DNA of 64,000 bases from Strigamia acuminata (Eukaryota > Arthropoda > Chilopoda > Geophilomorpha > Linotaeniidae), in the NCBI GenBank assembly GCA_949358305.1, contig OX442317.1:3166186-3230185 (forward strand). Direction: 5' to 3'. Below the pieces are notes generated by a model. It searched no databases and was not told where the DNA came from. It saw nothing but the letters and a program-made list of their open reading frames with translations. This document shows positions 10,401 through 23,087 of this stretch, in pieces (within the stretch, counting starts at the first letter, position 1; the number at the start of each line of letters is the position of its first letter). Both the position numbers and the translations under genes were made by a program.

Positions 10401-13342
10401 CCTTCCCCCATTGGACTTGGCGAACCCCGATAACAAATCAGTTTTGATAAATTATAAATGAATTAGAAGAGGAGGGGAAAAGAAAACAAAAGATGCCCCT
10501 GAGGAGATTTGACGGCGCTGCGGATAGAAAGCCCGGGGGCTCGCCAGAATGGGCCCTCGGATGACCGATGCGAGGGGTACATCGAACACACATTTGTTGT
10601 TAATGTGGTTTCGTTGTCCGTTTATTTAAGATGAAACGGAGGCAAGAAAATGCTGCGTATTGCGGGCAAGCCGAACCACCAAAGCACCCCCTTGGGAATG
10701 TCGGGGGGTTAATTAAATGGGGTGTATGGTGAGGTGAGAGAATGGCGTTTTTAATTAAAGGGGAGGGTTTTTTATGTTGGGGTGGGGGTTTAAAATAATG
10801 TTTTTATGTGGAAAATGGGTTAGGGCGCCATGTTGGTTTTGTAATCAAATGGGAAAGGGATTTTATGGTTTTTTTGTGTGTGGAATTTTTGTGGGGTTGG
10901 TGCAGAAATTGAGGAATATGGCGATAAAAATGGCGGAATGTATTTTTTTGAGGCTCCCCGACCAGTTTACATGCATTGTGATGACTTTACGCTGCACTGC
11001 ACGGCACACAATAAAAATAAAATAAAATAAAATTTTTATTTTATTTTTATATTTTTTTGTATTTAAAATTGAGACTTTTTTCGTGTTAAAATAAACACGC
11101 GTTAAAAATTACAAAACGACGCAAAATTAACACGAAACGTGGATAAAACGCATTTTTTTTTTAAAAATAATATTTTTCTAATGGGATTTGTTGGAATGAA
11201 AAAAGAAATGAAAACGCAGACAGCGGAATATGTGATTGGACATTTTTCTCATCCCCACGCCTATTTCGCCGCGTTCCTGAGGTGCTCCCAGCAACCACCG
11301 CAGCATGAAAACCCCTGGGAATCTCACTCTGGGCACACAATAATAGGAAACTCGACTCCCCCTTTCCTTTTCGCGAGGGGGTTGAAGTGATAGACGCAAC
11401 AGATTCAATTAAATGTTGAAAACAAAGCGCTTTAGTTTGTTGCCAACTCGATTTAGGCCTCGTTTCGAAGGTCAGAGTGCAAATTGCACACTCGCGCACA
11501 TTTCCTGCATTTCTTTATGTGCGCGCAAGAATTTTGAAAATTTCTTGCAAATGGGTGCAAAAGAGAGTCCGGTCTGACTCGAGGGGGGTCCGCGAAAACG
11601 CGTGGGCGTTGCGGTCTCTTTTGATGTGCTCGTAAAAATGAGCCGCGAGATCGTAGCGGCTTCTTGCGCCTTGTCGCCTACTTGTCATTTTGTGCTCTCT
11701 CTCTCCATTTTAGCCTTAGCAGGTTAGCACAACAAGAATGCAGGCCTAAATAACACGTAGACACGCACGAAAGCGTATTTACTGTCCAGATTGGAGCGCT
11801 TTGCGAGTGAATAAGTGCGGAATTGGAAGAAAAACAACGCGGGCGGTTTTATCGGGCTGCAAACGGCGCTTGAGCTCGAGGCTAATGAGTAATGACTGAC
11901 ACATTACGCAAGTGAGTGCGATTCTAACACGAGAAAAAAGAAGCCGAAGTGATTAAGCTGGAATGGAAAAGGATTCATTAAAAGCATCGTTATTGAACGG
12001 CTGTTGTTGTTGTTGTTGTTGTTTCGCAAGGACAAGGTGGGATTTTTAGAGGTTTTTAGTGAGGTTTGTCTTACCTGGACCCTGGATTCGGTGAGTCCGA
12101 TTCTCATGGCGAGTTCTTCCCGCATGAAGATATCCGGGTAGTGAGTCTTGCTGAAACTTCGTTCCAGCTCATTGAGTTGTGCGGGTGTGAATCGGGTACG
12201 GTGGCGTTTCTGCTTGACCGGTTTGTCGCCATCGCCACCTGTGCCCGCGCCTGTGCCGTCCATAATGGGCCGCTGAACAGAGTTGACAGCTGCTGCCGAA
12301 CCGGCCGAGTCCAGTTCGCCGTTCTTGGACAAGTCGCCACTCATCTTACCCGAATCGGAGCGGTGTTCGTCTTTGACTTGAGGAAAACAAACAAAGGAAT
12401 GGTCATAAGCAGCTGAGTTGAGAAAAAGTGCAAAAATAATCACCCGAAGGGCTGAGGTCGTCCATGCCCCGCAGCATCCCGTGCGATGCGGCTCCGGGAA
12501 CATCGGCCGACGGCGTCGACGAATTGTTGGAGAAGTCTGGTTGCACGTAGTAGGTGAGACGTACTGGATAAAGATTAAACATGTCGGCTGATCCTGTGTA
12601 AAGCTCTGATTGCCTCCATCGCACTACGCGAGTCAACGTGCGAGCGCATCGCCGCAATGCAATCCTCGGCACACGATGAGCGAACGACTTGTGTCGTTGC
12701 GGCCACCCAGCGTCGGGGTTTGGCGGAGCAGGGTGGGACTATGATTGACACCAACCCTCCCCATCCCTCCCCGCACCGCACCCCACCCCTTGTGCGCACC
12801 CCCTTGCTGTGACCAGACGAATTTAATTCCGCTCGTTTGACTGCGGAACTACGAAGAAGCGAAAATTGAAATGAGCTGCGGCTTTTCTCGGGCTATACCG
12901 TTCGTTGTACGGCCGTACCACGCCGTGAATGTTAACAGCTGTTTATGGTCAGGTTTCCGCCGGCCGGGGACGGCGGGGCTCGCGTAATATGGCTTGATTA
13001 GCCGTTAATTAAGAGCCCGCGATGGCGTTTAGGGGCCGAGCGGCTTCGGGCTTCGGAGGCCTCTGGGCGGCGGTGGGAGCGCTTGAGCCGGAATTGGCAA
13101 ATTAAATCAAAAGCGGAACCTATCAAAGGGGCTGCCTTTAAATGGTGACCCGGCCCGAGCCGAGCCGAATCGAGCCGAGGAGCAGAGTCAATTGAATGGG
13201 AGCCGCGATGGAGCGAGGATGAAGACGGAAGACGGAGGAGGCGACACGACACGCGAGTGCGACTTGACTTACCTAACGGAGCCGATGGCAGCGTGTTGAG
13301 CATATCGGAGGTGGTCTTGTGGTGCGAAGACGATAGGAGCAT
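7409..13342 (-). CDS. otp: Orthopedia homeobox protein (paired class), complete
   Basis: Transcription factor of the Otp family, which in other animals specifies neurosecretory and other forebrain neurons. Four exons on the minus strand join in frame: 13342-13273, 12563-12444, 12376-12075 and 7954-7409, giving 345 aa. Introns are phase 1, phase 1 and phase 0. The homeodomain is residues 119-178, with the Otp-type segment [14 protein letters not shown], Gln50, and [20 protein letters not shown] after it. The last intron falls between homeodomain residues 46 and 47. The C-terminus has an OAR tail, [16 protein letters not shown] (322-337), typical of Otp. The middle is rich in Met, Gly, Ser and Thr, including a degenerate GMAGMA run. 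The start ATG at 13342 opens a 23-codon exon with a consensus GTAAGT donor. A second in-frame Met (residue 14) is a possible alternative. Vertebrate OTP is about 325 aa, so the length is normal. Confidence 0.95.
7955..12074 (-). other. Third intron of otp (4.1 kb)
   Basis: This intron separates the two halves of the homeodomain. It holds the 40-41 bp tandem repeats at 9618-9958 (listed separately), long T-runs at 9360-9560, and a relatively GC-rich island at about 10200-10560. No other gene was recognised. A large intron of this kind in a developmental gene may carry enhancers, but that is inference. Confidence 0.7.
9618..9958. repeat. 40-41 bp tandem repeat with an inverted copy
   Basis: Units of about 40 bp share the core ggatttttcatccgaaaaac followed by a T-rich spacer. 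Four lie head to tail from 9618 to about 9790, and a further unit is near 9907-9958. One copy is inverted: 9759-9790 and 9856-9887 are 32-bp inverted repeats with one mismatch. The open frames read through this array are products of the repeat, not genes. Confidence 0.75.
12564..13272 (-). other. First intron of otp (709 bp)
   Basis: A GC-rich intron between the short first exon and the second. It contains a TCF/LEF-like site (tatcaaag, 13121-13128) and a cluster of gagccgag-type repeats near 13155-13180. No coding sequence is seen. Confidence 0.7.
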
Positions 13343-16300
13343 CCAAGGTGGCGGAAGTGGACGAGAAACGCCACTTCCGGTGTTGGTGGACGCCGTTTTG
13401 AGGCCGGCGGAGGCCTCGGCGCGCCGAGGACGATGGCAGCGAGAGCGTCGGATAAGACCGCTTCGGCAACTGAGCCGGTGTCAAGCCGGCACGGATGGAG
13501 CGAGCGAGCGAGCGAGCGAGCGCCGCGCTTGGCCGGGGGCGGGAACAGGAAGGGGGGTTTTGGAGAGCGGCGCGTTTTATCGGCCAATCAGAGCGGGAGT
13601 TGAGTCGGGCTCATTTGAATTTTGTCCTCCCACGTAGTTGACGACAGTTGCAGCAACTGTCACTTGGGGGAAAACAAGGGTGACGGAGTGAGGGGTTCGG
13701 GAAGGTGGTTGCCGGGGAAGGGGAAGGGGAAGGGGGCTGCGAGTTTGCGCAAGGGAAGAATGGGAGGTTAGGGGAGAGTTTGATATGTTTGCTCTTCTCA
13801 ATTTGTTGATTCATTTGTGTAATTTGGCGGAGGTAAATGAAGAGGTAAATGAGACTAAATAGGAAGAGGATCTTTTAAAGATGGTGGACGGGAGAATAAT
13901 TGGGGGGGAAATTGAATTACCCCCTTTAGGGCCGGGCACAACCACTGCTAACACTTGTTTGGTCTAAATGTTTTGATGTGCAGTCTGCAAATTGGGTTAT
14001 GCATCACTTGTAAGCTTGTTTTCGCGCTTTGTGTGTGGAATTGGAAATGATATTGTTTTGTTTGTTTAAGGTTATTTTGTTTTTTTAATTTGGTTTAGTT
14101 GTTGGAAGAAATGAATGAAATTAATTGTCAAAAATTCAACAATTGTTTTAACAAATGTGCAAATAATTCAAAAATTCTTAAATTGTCAAAACATCAAAAA
14201 ATTGTGAAAAAATTTGCAACAATCCGAAAATTGGCACAAAATTTAGGCAAAAAATCCGAAAATTGTCGCAGATTTTGGAAAAAAAATAATTAGAAATTTT
14301 TTTGGAAAAAATTCAATATTTTTTTGTTTCTACAGATTTGGTAAAAAATTTTTTTTTTTTTTTTTTTTTTATCTTTTGAGGTTCCCTTTTATCCGGTTCA
14401 TTTAGACATGACGTCATATCAGCGTGTTAGTGTCGATAAGTCGTGTATCGTTTTCCCCATTGTATTATCGGAAAGGGAGAGTGCGGAGAAGCAGCGAGAG
14501 AGAAATGGGGATATGTGTATATACGAGTGGCGGTGTTGGCAAGAGTGGTTGGTGAGTTAGCGCATGCGCTTTATCAATATTGTCGCTGGTGACGACGTTG
14601 TCTCGCGCCTCGTGCATAATTTATTCATTGCCTCCATGAGCACATTTATCACTCGCATTCTGATTGGGTTTCATAAAACTTGCAATGCGTGACACACGAC
14701 GCCGCAGGCACTCAGTGAACGCGAGACGGACGCTAGGGACGGGGTGCACACTTGCAACGAATATGGGGGGATGGAAGGGGGGTTTCGAGGAACCAATTTT
14801 AGTCCGAGTCTTATTTCTAACCAAGTGAATTGCAAATGGCGAATAAGCCGATGGATCCAAAGGGTTACACCAAAAATGGAACATCGCCATTTTTTTTTTT
14901 TTTTTTTTAAATATATATATATTATAAATGGCGGCGTGAAATTGAGTTATTTATTTATTTAATTAATTTCTAAAGTTTTATTTAATTTAAAATTGTCGTT
15001 AATATTTTTTGTTGTTTTAAGGGGAATGAGTCGGGGCAGTGGATGTTGGGTGGTCTTGGACAAATGGAGTGGTGCTGTTGGCTGTCTGTGAAATGAAATG
15101 CCCATTAGTCGGCGTTCCCACTGGACGCCCGCGCACCGCGGTCATCGCCTCGTGCCACGAGAGGGAATTGGAACGGGGAGACGGTGGCGCTGGCTGTGTC
15201 ACTCACGCTGCACCTCCAGGTGTAAAATTGACTCTGGGGAGGGTTTCTAAAATCCACTAAAAAAAAAATAAAAAATGGAGTAAAAATTTATAGTTTGACA
15301 AAAAAAATATACACGACGATTGTTGAGAGGCAATCCCGCGTTCCAAACAACTCGAGCGCCCCCTATTTGTGGATAAATGACGTAAAACAACACGCGATAC
15401 GTCATAATTGCGTTGCAGCGCGTGAATTATTGAACCTGGTAAACAAACACACTAAATGCTCTCGTTGAGCGCGGGATGCTAATTGAACGCGGGTCTAATT
15501 TGACCACAAGAACTGAAATAAATGTCTAAAATAAGTGTTTAATAGTTTTGGCCATTTTGGTTTTTTTTTTTAAATTTATTGTTGAATATAAAGGGAGCAT
15601 TCACTAATTGAGTGTCCCCCGCAAAAGAAACAATGTGCAGCCGTTGCTAACACATGCCACGTGCGTGCGATCTGTCGGATGTCCGAGTACAAAACATCGG
15701 ACGCGTCAATTGCACGCGCCGCACACTGGCGCGCGGGGGTCCTGAAATCCAAAGGAAGGTGGGGGTGGCACGTGGCAAAAAGCAATTACTCGTGTCCCCG
15801 GGTCATTAGCACCGTGTCGGTGGACCCCCGTCATCCCCGAGGCGATAAATATGCGCCAGGTGCCCGACGGATCCTTGCAACGGGGGTCCAGGGGGGTCCT
15901 TAAGCCTCTTTTATTGCTTCGAGCGTGGCTTAATAAAGATGAGCCCAATAAAATGGCGGCCGGTCGTTTATTTCTTGATTTGGAATAAATTGCGTGCAGA
16001 CATTTTTCGCCCGAGACGGCTCCCGGCTTCCCCGAGCCCCCGACCACCCCCCAGTCGGTGACTCGCTGTTGCCGTTGCCGTTACCCCCTTTAGTATGGTT
16101 CTTGCTCCCCTCCACACGTCTCGCGCTGCCCAATCAATCCTCATTTAGTTAAGCCCGAAGTGAAATTAAGTTGAAATGACTGGTGGTGGAGAGGAGAGGA
16201 GAGAGGAGAGAGGAGAGGAGCAGCGAGTTCCTCCCAACCGGAAATGAAACGGGGAAGGAAGGAAGGTGCATGTGTGTGTGACGCGGGATGGGATGGGAAC

Positions 16301-16850
16301 GGCGAGGCGAGGCGAGCTCAGCTGATTGGCCCGTGGGGCTAATGGATTTGATTCATTAGGCCTCGTTTAGGACTAACTGTACATGAATATTGAATCTAAG
16401 GAGCCGCCAATTGAGGGAGGTTTAATTTGTGATGGGCGCAAGATGGCGGTTTTAAGAGGTTTGTTGCAGTGTTGGAGGGTTAAAGGGGTCGTTGCAGTTT
16501 AGCGGGGCTGGGATTTGCGGGTTTGCGGTCGGGAAAGGCCGCTTCGTGTGTGACCCCGGCCCGGTTTACTGTGGTCGATCGTCGCGGATCGTCATTTTTG
16601 ATTTTTGATTTTTGATAAAGGGTGCATTGTTGCATTGAATTAATGATTCTTTGGTGAATTTGTACACTTGTTTGTGAACTAAAAAACAACGCACTTTGTG
16701 ATGACGGCGAAGTGATTTTGATGACATTAATGGCTTTCTAAACTGCAAACAATAAAACGATCGTCTTCAGTGGCCAAACGATTGTAAAACTACCCTATTG
16801 TACCGATTAAGAGTCGCCCTCGAATTGTAGCCGCGGCTGAGACACTAAGA
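13343..16850. other. Upstream of otp; no gene recognised
   Basis: The first few hundred bases should hold the otp 5' UTR and promoter. A gcga microsatellite lies at about 13497-13522. No TATA box at a convincing distance was identified. Further right are A/T runs at 14340-14370 and 14890-14925, and purine-rich gagagg repeats at about 16188-16225. No open frame resembles a known protein. Confidence 0.4.
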
Positions 16851-17001
16851 ATACCGTATTTTTGCAAAAGTACCGTGATGTTCAGACTTTGTTTGTTACA
16901 TTAAACAAATGTAACAAGCGAAAAACCGAAATTGTAATTGCTGACAAAAATGGCAGTTTTGAATAAGAGCCGCGGCTCTTATTCGATAAAATACGGTATT
17001 T
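16851..17001. mobile_element. Short inverted-repeat element with a 24-bp palindrome
   Basis: The outer ends ataccgtattt (from 16851) and aaatacggtat (ending near 16999) are inverted copies. Near the right end is a perfect 24-bp palindrome at 16961-16984 (gaataagagccg and its reverse complement). A related phrase, ccgcggct, also occurs just outside at about 16831. No coding sequence. It is probably a MITE, but its boundaries are approximate and no target-site duplication was established. Confidence 0.4.
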
Positions 17002-17145
17002 TGATTTTGATTGAAAAAGTTGTGTTTTAACTGGTTTTTGTGTTTGTGGGTTTGTTTTTCTATATTTTAAACAAAAGCACAAACACTATAGGACACTTAT
17101 ACCACGATTTTATTTCTGGAACCCATCCTAGAAAATGTTTGTATA

Positions 17146-17565
17146 GGGTGTCCCAAAAATAACGCAAGATTTGAGTTAGCCGCCATTTCTCCAGTAAATT
17201 GTTGGCGATCCTGAAACAACAACGATTTGATAGCTGAAAGTTTAGGGTTTTATCTGCCGAAATTGGTTAATATTGATGTGGCCAATCTGTGGTCTCAACA
17301 AGACGGTGCCACATGCCATATTGCCATACAACCATGGAAACAATTCAATTACTGCATGAGACATCACCGGTTTCGGTGATCAGAATTGGCCCCTTTTTCT
17401 TGCACCGTCTTGTTGAAACCAAATATTGGCCACATCAATATAATCCAATTTCGGCAGATAAAACCCTAAACTTTCAGCTGCCAAATCGTTGATGTTTCAG
17501 GGTTGCCAACAATTTACTGCACAAATGGCGGCTAATTCAAATCTTGCGTTATTTTTGGTACACCC
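17146..17565. mobile_element. Tc1/mariner-type element relic with long terminal inverted repeats
   Basis: The element starts GGGTGTCCCAAAAATAACGC and ends GCGTTATTTTTGGTACACCC. The two ends are inverted copies over roughly 140-150 bp with scattered changes. Between them on the plus strand is a broken transposase fragment: QQDGATCH in one frame (about 17295-17320) and ETIQLLHET in another. Both are hallmarks of the DDE transposases related to Tc1/mariner. A frameshift separates the two pieces and the rest of the enzyme is gone. It is about 420 bp and non-functional. Confidence 0.75.
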
Positions 17566-19313
17566 TTTATTTGCGAGTGGAGATCCTAAGCGAAGTTGTA
17601 GCATTAACCGTCCGTTCTGCAACAGGTGGTACGATTTCATTTGTATCTTGTTTGGTTTGAGTTTGAGACATTCTTCCGTAATCCATATGTCGGTAAGACC
17701 AACATATCCGTCTATATCGCGAAAATTATTGTACAATCGACTAACAATGGGAAGAAGTTGAAGTGTGAAGGGCAGAAACGTGTTTTTCATCACTTGGGCG
17801 CATTGTTGGTGCCATCACGTCCACACGTGCTCATTTCCTGCGTCGCACCCATCGGACTTCCGATTTGAGGCCATCTCCATCTGGTGCCGTGATTCGGCAC
17901 AAAATTCGCCTCGCAATTTAATTTGCAAATCGGAAAAGCGCTGCCATTTTGATTTTCTGCTTACTCATTACACTCAACAAACGCTGAACGCGATTGTTTA
18001 GTCGAACACTGTTTCTACCTCGCCCACATCCACTGCATCGATCACTTAATCAAAGCGTGATTGACAGGCCGCAAATGAAAAAGTTTGACCGGAAATGGTG
18101 CCGGAATGACGTCACGACATTACTCTTAATTTTCGGTCGCCCGAGCAACTGTGTGTGACAAACGCATGCGCAAACGAGGTGTCATTTCCGCTCTCCACGG
18201 CGCAGCGAAGCAACCGATCGAAATGAAGGGAAGGAAGAAACAATTTCTTTCTTTTCTTTCTTTATTTAAATCAAAGTTAACCCTTATTATTATTATTACT
18301 ATTATTATTATTATTATTATTATTTTTTACAGTTTTAATATTAATTAATTAATTAATTAATTCATAGTTGACGTTACTTAATACGTTCAAAGCCATTAAT
18401 CATACGCTTAAATTGCGCGTAATGGAGCCCCGGTATAAGGAAAAACGTTGCCGAGTCATTAATCACATGTTTTGACGTCATCAAATGTTATGCAGCCATT
18501 TTTGATTTGACAAGATGGATGGAGAGGAGTAAATGGATTTGCAAATTTCTTTTTCAACTTAATGGGGAGGAAAGAGAAACGTTTTTTATTTATTTTTTTT
18601 TTTTTTATATTTTTGTTTGCAAGGAGTGGGGGGGTTGGGGGGGGGGCACATTTTTCTCATTTTATTCGCTTTGAGGATGTTCGGTTGCGTAAAAATGGAG
18701 ACGAGTCGCGAAGAAATTGCGGGTTGGTGGACGATCGAGTGGAAAATGGTCGTATACAAATCCCAACATGCCCTTCGGGAGCTGTTTCTTAGAGGACGCC
18801 ATCGTTGTGTTGTTTTACGGATCGGTGTGTAAGGAAAAAAAAAACTCGGTTTGCCGGCTATAAAATTGGGGGGTGCAACAAAATGAGTAGGACATTGACC
18901 AACTCGGGGGGTCATCCAATTAAATGACCCGATGTGCTTCAAGGAATGGAACCGGAAGTTCAATTTTGTTTGGTAATGAAATGGATTTTTTTTTTTCTTT
19001 ATTTCTTGTGGTGGGTAGTCTTGGATGTGGATTGGTGGAATAGGTTTGTTTGCATCTGTTGTGAGGATTTTGTGATTTTTTTTTAATTAACAAAAATGTA
19101 TGCGTTTGTGCAGTGCACGAAAGGATAAATGTGTGATTGAGGGACCCCTGAGTTCCAGAATTAAAAACAAAAAATTGTGCTAACTTTGTTGACCTTTCTG
19201 TTTCCACTCAGGATTCAAGAATAGTGTTATGTGTTGGTTGAAAAATAAGTGGAGATCATTTATCGGAATTTGGGGAAAAATATTTGGCCCATAAACGTAT
19301 TGCTTTTGTAATA
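17566..19313. other. Intergenic between otp and Rx; no gene recognised
   Basis: Simple repeats include (att)n at about 18283-18325, aatt repeats at about 18340-18362, and a T/G-rich run at about 18580-18650. No conserved coding sequence was found. Confidence 0.4.
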
Positions 19314-19775
19314 GGTGCGTTCAATCTTAAATGAATTTCCGAAATCGTGATTTTCTTGATTTTAAGAAGTCAAGGAAATCGGATTTCAACTTTGAACAAC
19401 TTTAAAAATTCTCAAAATCTAACTGCTGCACATGCGCAATGTGAACCGTTGGATCAACTTCCTGTTTGCAATGTGGGACATTTAAACACAGTCGGCCGTG
19501 TTCGAGAGCTCAAACGTGGCCGAAATATCACGATTTTCCCAATTGCAATTACAATTTTCCCAATTGCAATTATTAAATTGCAGACAAAAATAACTTCTCT
19601 GATCGCTCTATGTGCAATTCAAGATGGCTGAAAATCAACTTGGAAATCAAGGAAAGCGACCCTTCACGTTGCTTTTCCATTTTCTCATTTTCATGACATA
19701 AAAACCGTCACATCCGGTCTTCCAAAAGCAAGAAAATCAGCGAAATCAGAGAAATCCATTTAAGATTGAACGTGT
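19314..19775. mobile_element. MITE-like inverted-repeat element (about 460 bp)
   Basis: The left end, gcgttcaatcttaaatg from 19317, is repeated in inverted form at the right end as catttaagattgaacg (19757-19772). Similarity runs about 45 bp inward on both sides (aaatcgtgattttcttg against caagaaaatcagcgaaat). There is no coding sequence. The terminal motif ggtgc(g/a)ttcaat is shared with the hairpin at 23088-23167, which suggests one family. Confidence 0.6.
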
Positions 19776-20817
19776 ATAATGTCATTATACAAAACAACTG
19801 ATGCTTTGCTATTTTACAATTGACATTTTTTAGATTGCACTACCATGATCTGTAATTGTTTTATATTTAACTCTCAAGTGAAGTACCTTGTTTAACCCAT
19901 TTCCAAAGGAGCTTTGGGAATAAAAATTATACCGCATGTTCTAAATGTCATTAAAACTTATTGATAATCCATTTTGCCAAAAGCGTCATAAATTTAAACG
20001 TAGAACAAGTACGATTATCGACCAACGAGCCGAGTGTTCCACCGAAAAAGGACTCTGCTGAAGGCAAACCGTCAACGTACGGTTTAATTCCAAGTGGGAA
20101 TTGGATATTCAACTTTTTCCCACTTGTTGCAAAGATGGTCGTATTTCGATCGTAAATTGTCCAAAAGATGGACGTGTGTCGCCTGGTCAACTCTCTCCTT
20201 GGGGTCCTTGTCGAATTTGGATCCAGTTTAAGGGTCATGCAAATTGACCGTTTCTTTACTCGACGACCTCCTTTTTATTCCATCCTGAAATCAAGTCTAA
20301 AAGCAAAAACAGGAAAAAGAAATTTGGAAGAAAGAAGGAGAAAAAAACAACAAGTTTGCGGCCTGTAAAGTCAGGCTTAAGAAGGGTCCAGTCAACGCAA
20401 ACCTTTTCTCTCCCTGTCTTTTTGGTTTTATTGGCGGTCCTAATGAAAATTGATTCGCTTTCCCGTCTGACGACTGTACATGGGGATGCACTTCGTCCAT
20501 TAGTCGTGTAGGTCAAAACTCGCTTCAGTCTCGTTTTATTTTGCTGCTGGGCGGCGCCAGCAACATCTAGCGGCAACACGAAGAACTCTCTCGCGTTGAA
20601 ACTTGAAATAAGCAATAGATTTTATAACACATCTGTTATTGCTTTTAAAGAAAATGTCTCAATTGTGATTTGTTAGTGAGTGAATGCTTGAATTATTATA
20701 CTATAGTGTGCGCACTCTGTGCACACAAATGCAACAAATACATGATTTGTATAAATAACACTTGTGTGCAATTAATAATTTTAGAATTTTATGTTTTTGG
20801 GTGAAAAAATGGAATTT
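19776..20817. other. Intergenic; no gene recognised
   Basis: The longest open frame (minus strand, 20256-20615) has no recognisable domain and no convincing splice sites. Nothing else is supported. Confidence 0.35.
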
Positions 20818-22067
20818 AGTGTTTGAATTTGGCATTTGAGGTACCAGGTGAAATTATAGCCCACACTAGGGGGGTAGGGCAGCAAGAAAGAACAGTAATG
20901 CACGAACTAAGTGCATTGTGGGAGTGGGAGAAATGAGACGGTAAGAAAGTAAAGTATCAGGAAACATGAAGTCTACGTGATAACTCGCATCCCAACCAAA
21001 ATAGATAAACAAATTTTTTTTAAAAAAGTTCAGTGGCAAATTAAATTGAAAAAATGGTGATTGGTTGGTAGCAGTTGCTTGCTGCACCCATGAACACTTA
21101 TCCGTATGTTATTTTTTATTGATTTGTTGTTCTGTGCACTGATTGGATGACTGCAATCACGTGTCATGCATTACTTGCCAACTATGAATGTTTGTTACCC
21201 GTTGTCATCCCAGAATACAGTGCAGCTATATATTATGTGGCGCCATCGGTGGCAAAGCGCATTGAACATGTGGATACGTGTCCATGTTATCATTTATCAT
21301 GTTTACATGTACCCAGTTATCTGGATTAGTGAAAATGCAAATTTTATTTTTCTGGAAAACTGATCATGTAAACAAATCAGTTTTCTAAAAAAGACAAACT
21401 TATCTGGAAAACTAAAATTTAGTTGTACGAGCTAGATTTTGGGCGTTTTGCGCATTGAAAACTGCATGTAAACACCCGTGCATGCGAAAAATCAAAAACT
21501 TGAATCGGAATAATCGTTGGTTTGTCGTAGTAACAATACGTTAGGCCTACGTACTAACGACATTTAGTCCCGAAATAAATGTGAAATCAGCTGAAAACAC
21601 CATTTTCCGGATCAGACTTTGCGTATTAGCTACAATTGCAAAAACCTCTTTCCTAACCATCTTTATGTTGTATTTTTTACCCATATCTTTGCAATGGTGG
21701 CAGATATGCCAATTCCGTCCCCGGAAATCGATTGTTTAGGTCATTTTGCATCAATTCAGCGTGTTTCCGGCATTTTTTATTTATCCAGGCTACGGTAATA
21801 CTGCATTTGTTTAGGCTATGGCTGAAATGGATGAACAGGCATTTTGTTGTTCCAGATAATCAAAGTGCATTATGGGTAATACTTGTATGATGTCATGTTT
21901 ACCAGAGAACTAACATCATGTAAACGCAAACGGTTATCCAGATAAATAAAATCCGAATTTTCACTTATCTGGAAAACTTTGACCATGTAAACATGGTAAT
22001 TGGTTCATGCTGCAACTAATGCGAACTATAGTTCACACTCGGTATCTTGATGCTAAATTCAAACACT
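20818..22067. mobile_element. Inverted-repeat element of about 1.25 kb, hosting a second element
   Basis: The left end agtgtttgaatttggcat (20818) and the right end atgctaaattcaaacact (22050-22067) are inverted copies, and similarity continues inward (gaggtacc against ggtatctt, and attatag against ctatagtt). No transposase frame is seen. A different inverted-repeat element (21297-21996) lies within it, so this one is older. The exact outer boundary and target duplication are not clear. Confidence 0.5.
21297..21996. mobile_element. MITE with CATGTTTACATG ends, nested (700 bp)
   Basis: The left terminus TCATGTTTACATG and the right terminus CATGTAAACATGG are inverted copies. About 65 bp inward from each end match well (agtgaaaat, attttattt, tctgga, aac). 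TA dinucleotides flank both sides (21295-21296 and 21997-21998), as expected for Tc1/mariner-type insertion. The phrase cttatctggaaaac recurs inside. No coding sequence. Confidence 0.65.
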
Positions 22068-23087
22068 GCATCACATTCTGCGCATGAATTTAACATGGTG
22101 ATGGTCAAGCTTATTTTATTGCACACAAATGATAAAAAGCGACAAAATTTTGTTATCGTGCTGTAAATTACATTTGTTAATGAGTTTTTGTTGTTTGTAT
22201 TAGGCTTAGTACTGATAATTAAGGACTGGAATTAGGAAATTGTATGTGCAGAATGGGAAGCTGTGCTGATGAATTTGGCATCAAGACACTGAGCATGACT
22301 ATAGTGTTAGCAACTGAGTTAAGTTACTTTCTTCTTTACTATTACTTCCTCTTGAAATCAAACTATACTTCCAGCAGCTCGGCCGTTTTCAAGTCTTGGT
22401 TTTCCGAGAGGAGATCAGAAGGTCCCGAGACTGAGACAAAAAACGAGACAAGATTTTAATGTTAATAACGATCTTTATTCTGCCTTTACAACGTGCTTTT
22501 CGAGCCCAAAGGAGCCATTCGAAGAAGTGAATTTCGAAGAAATGAGCCATTCGAGAACTGAGTGTGGGAGAAACGGAATTGCATCAAAGGGAGTTTAAAT
22601 TTGCTTTTCGAAGTAATGACTGTCGAAGAAATGATCGAAATATTCGAAAATTCGAATAAACAAAATTCGAAGAAGTGATGGGGAATCCAAAAAACGTACA
22701 GATCACGTTACGACTTGTAACGTGAGTTGTATGTTTTTTATTGTATCTCGTGTGAAATAAAATCTTGTTTTGCCGAGACTGAGATCCTGAGACTAAAAGG
22801 AATCGAGATCTCCGAGACCGAGACGAGCGAGACGAGCGAGATCTGGAAGTATAAAATCGAACCCAGTCAAAAATTTCCCGCCAAAGCTATTGAAGTGTTT
22901 CATTTCACCACTAGGTGCCACAAGCATTCAGATATGCTTTGAAAAGCCGTTTGCTAGTGCATAGTGGCGCTACCTTGCCGAGGAATTGTCATATCAGCAT
23001 TTTGGGTGGTAGATTTGAATGTGTTGCCAAATATGTATTTGTTTAAAGTCTGATCTTTGTGATATTTATAAAAATATGTATGTTCAG
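22068..23087. other. Intergenic; repeat-rich, no gene
   Basis: Short phrases such as gaagaaatgagccattcgag (near 22505-22560) and gagaccgagacgagcgagac (22815-22840) recur in degenerate form, which suggests decayed repeats. No gene was recognised. Confidence 0.35.

Noticed and set aside
20256-20615. 119-codon minus-strand open frame
   Set aside because: No recognisable domain, a low-complexity Phe/Leu-rich end, and no fitted splice sites.
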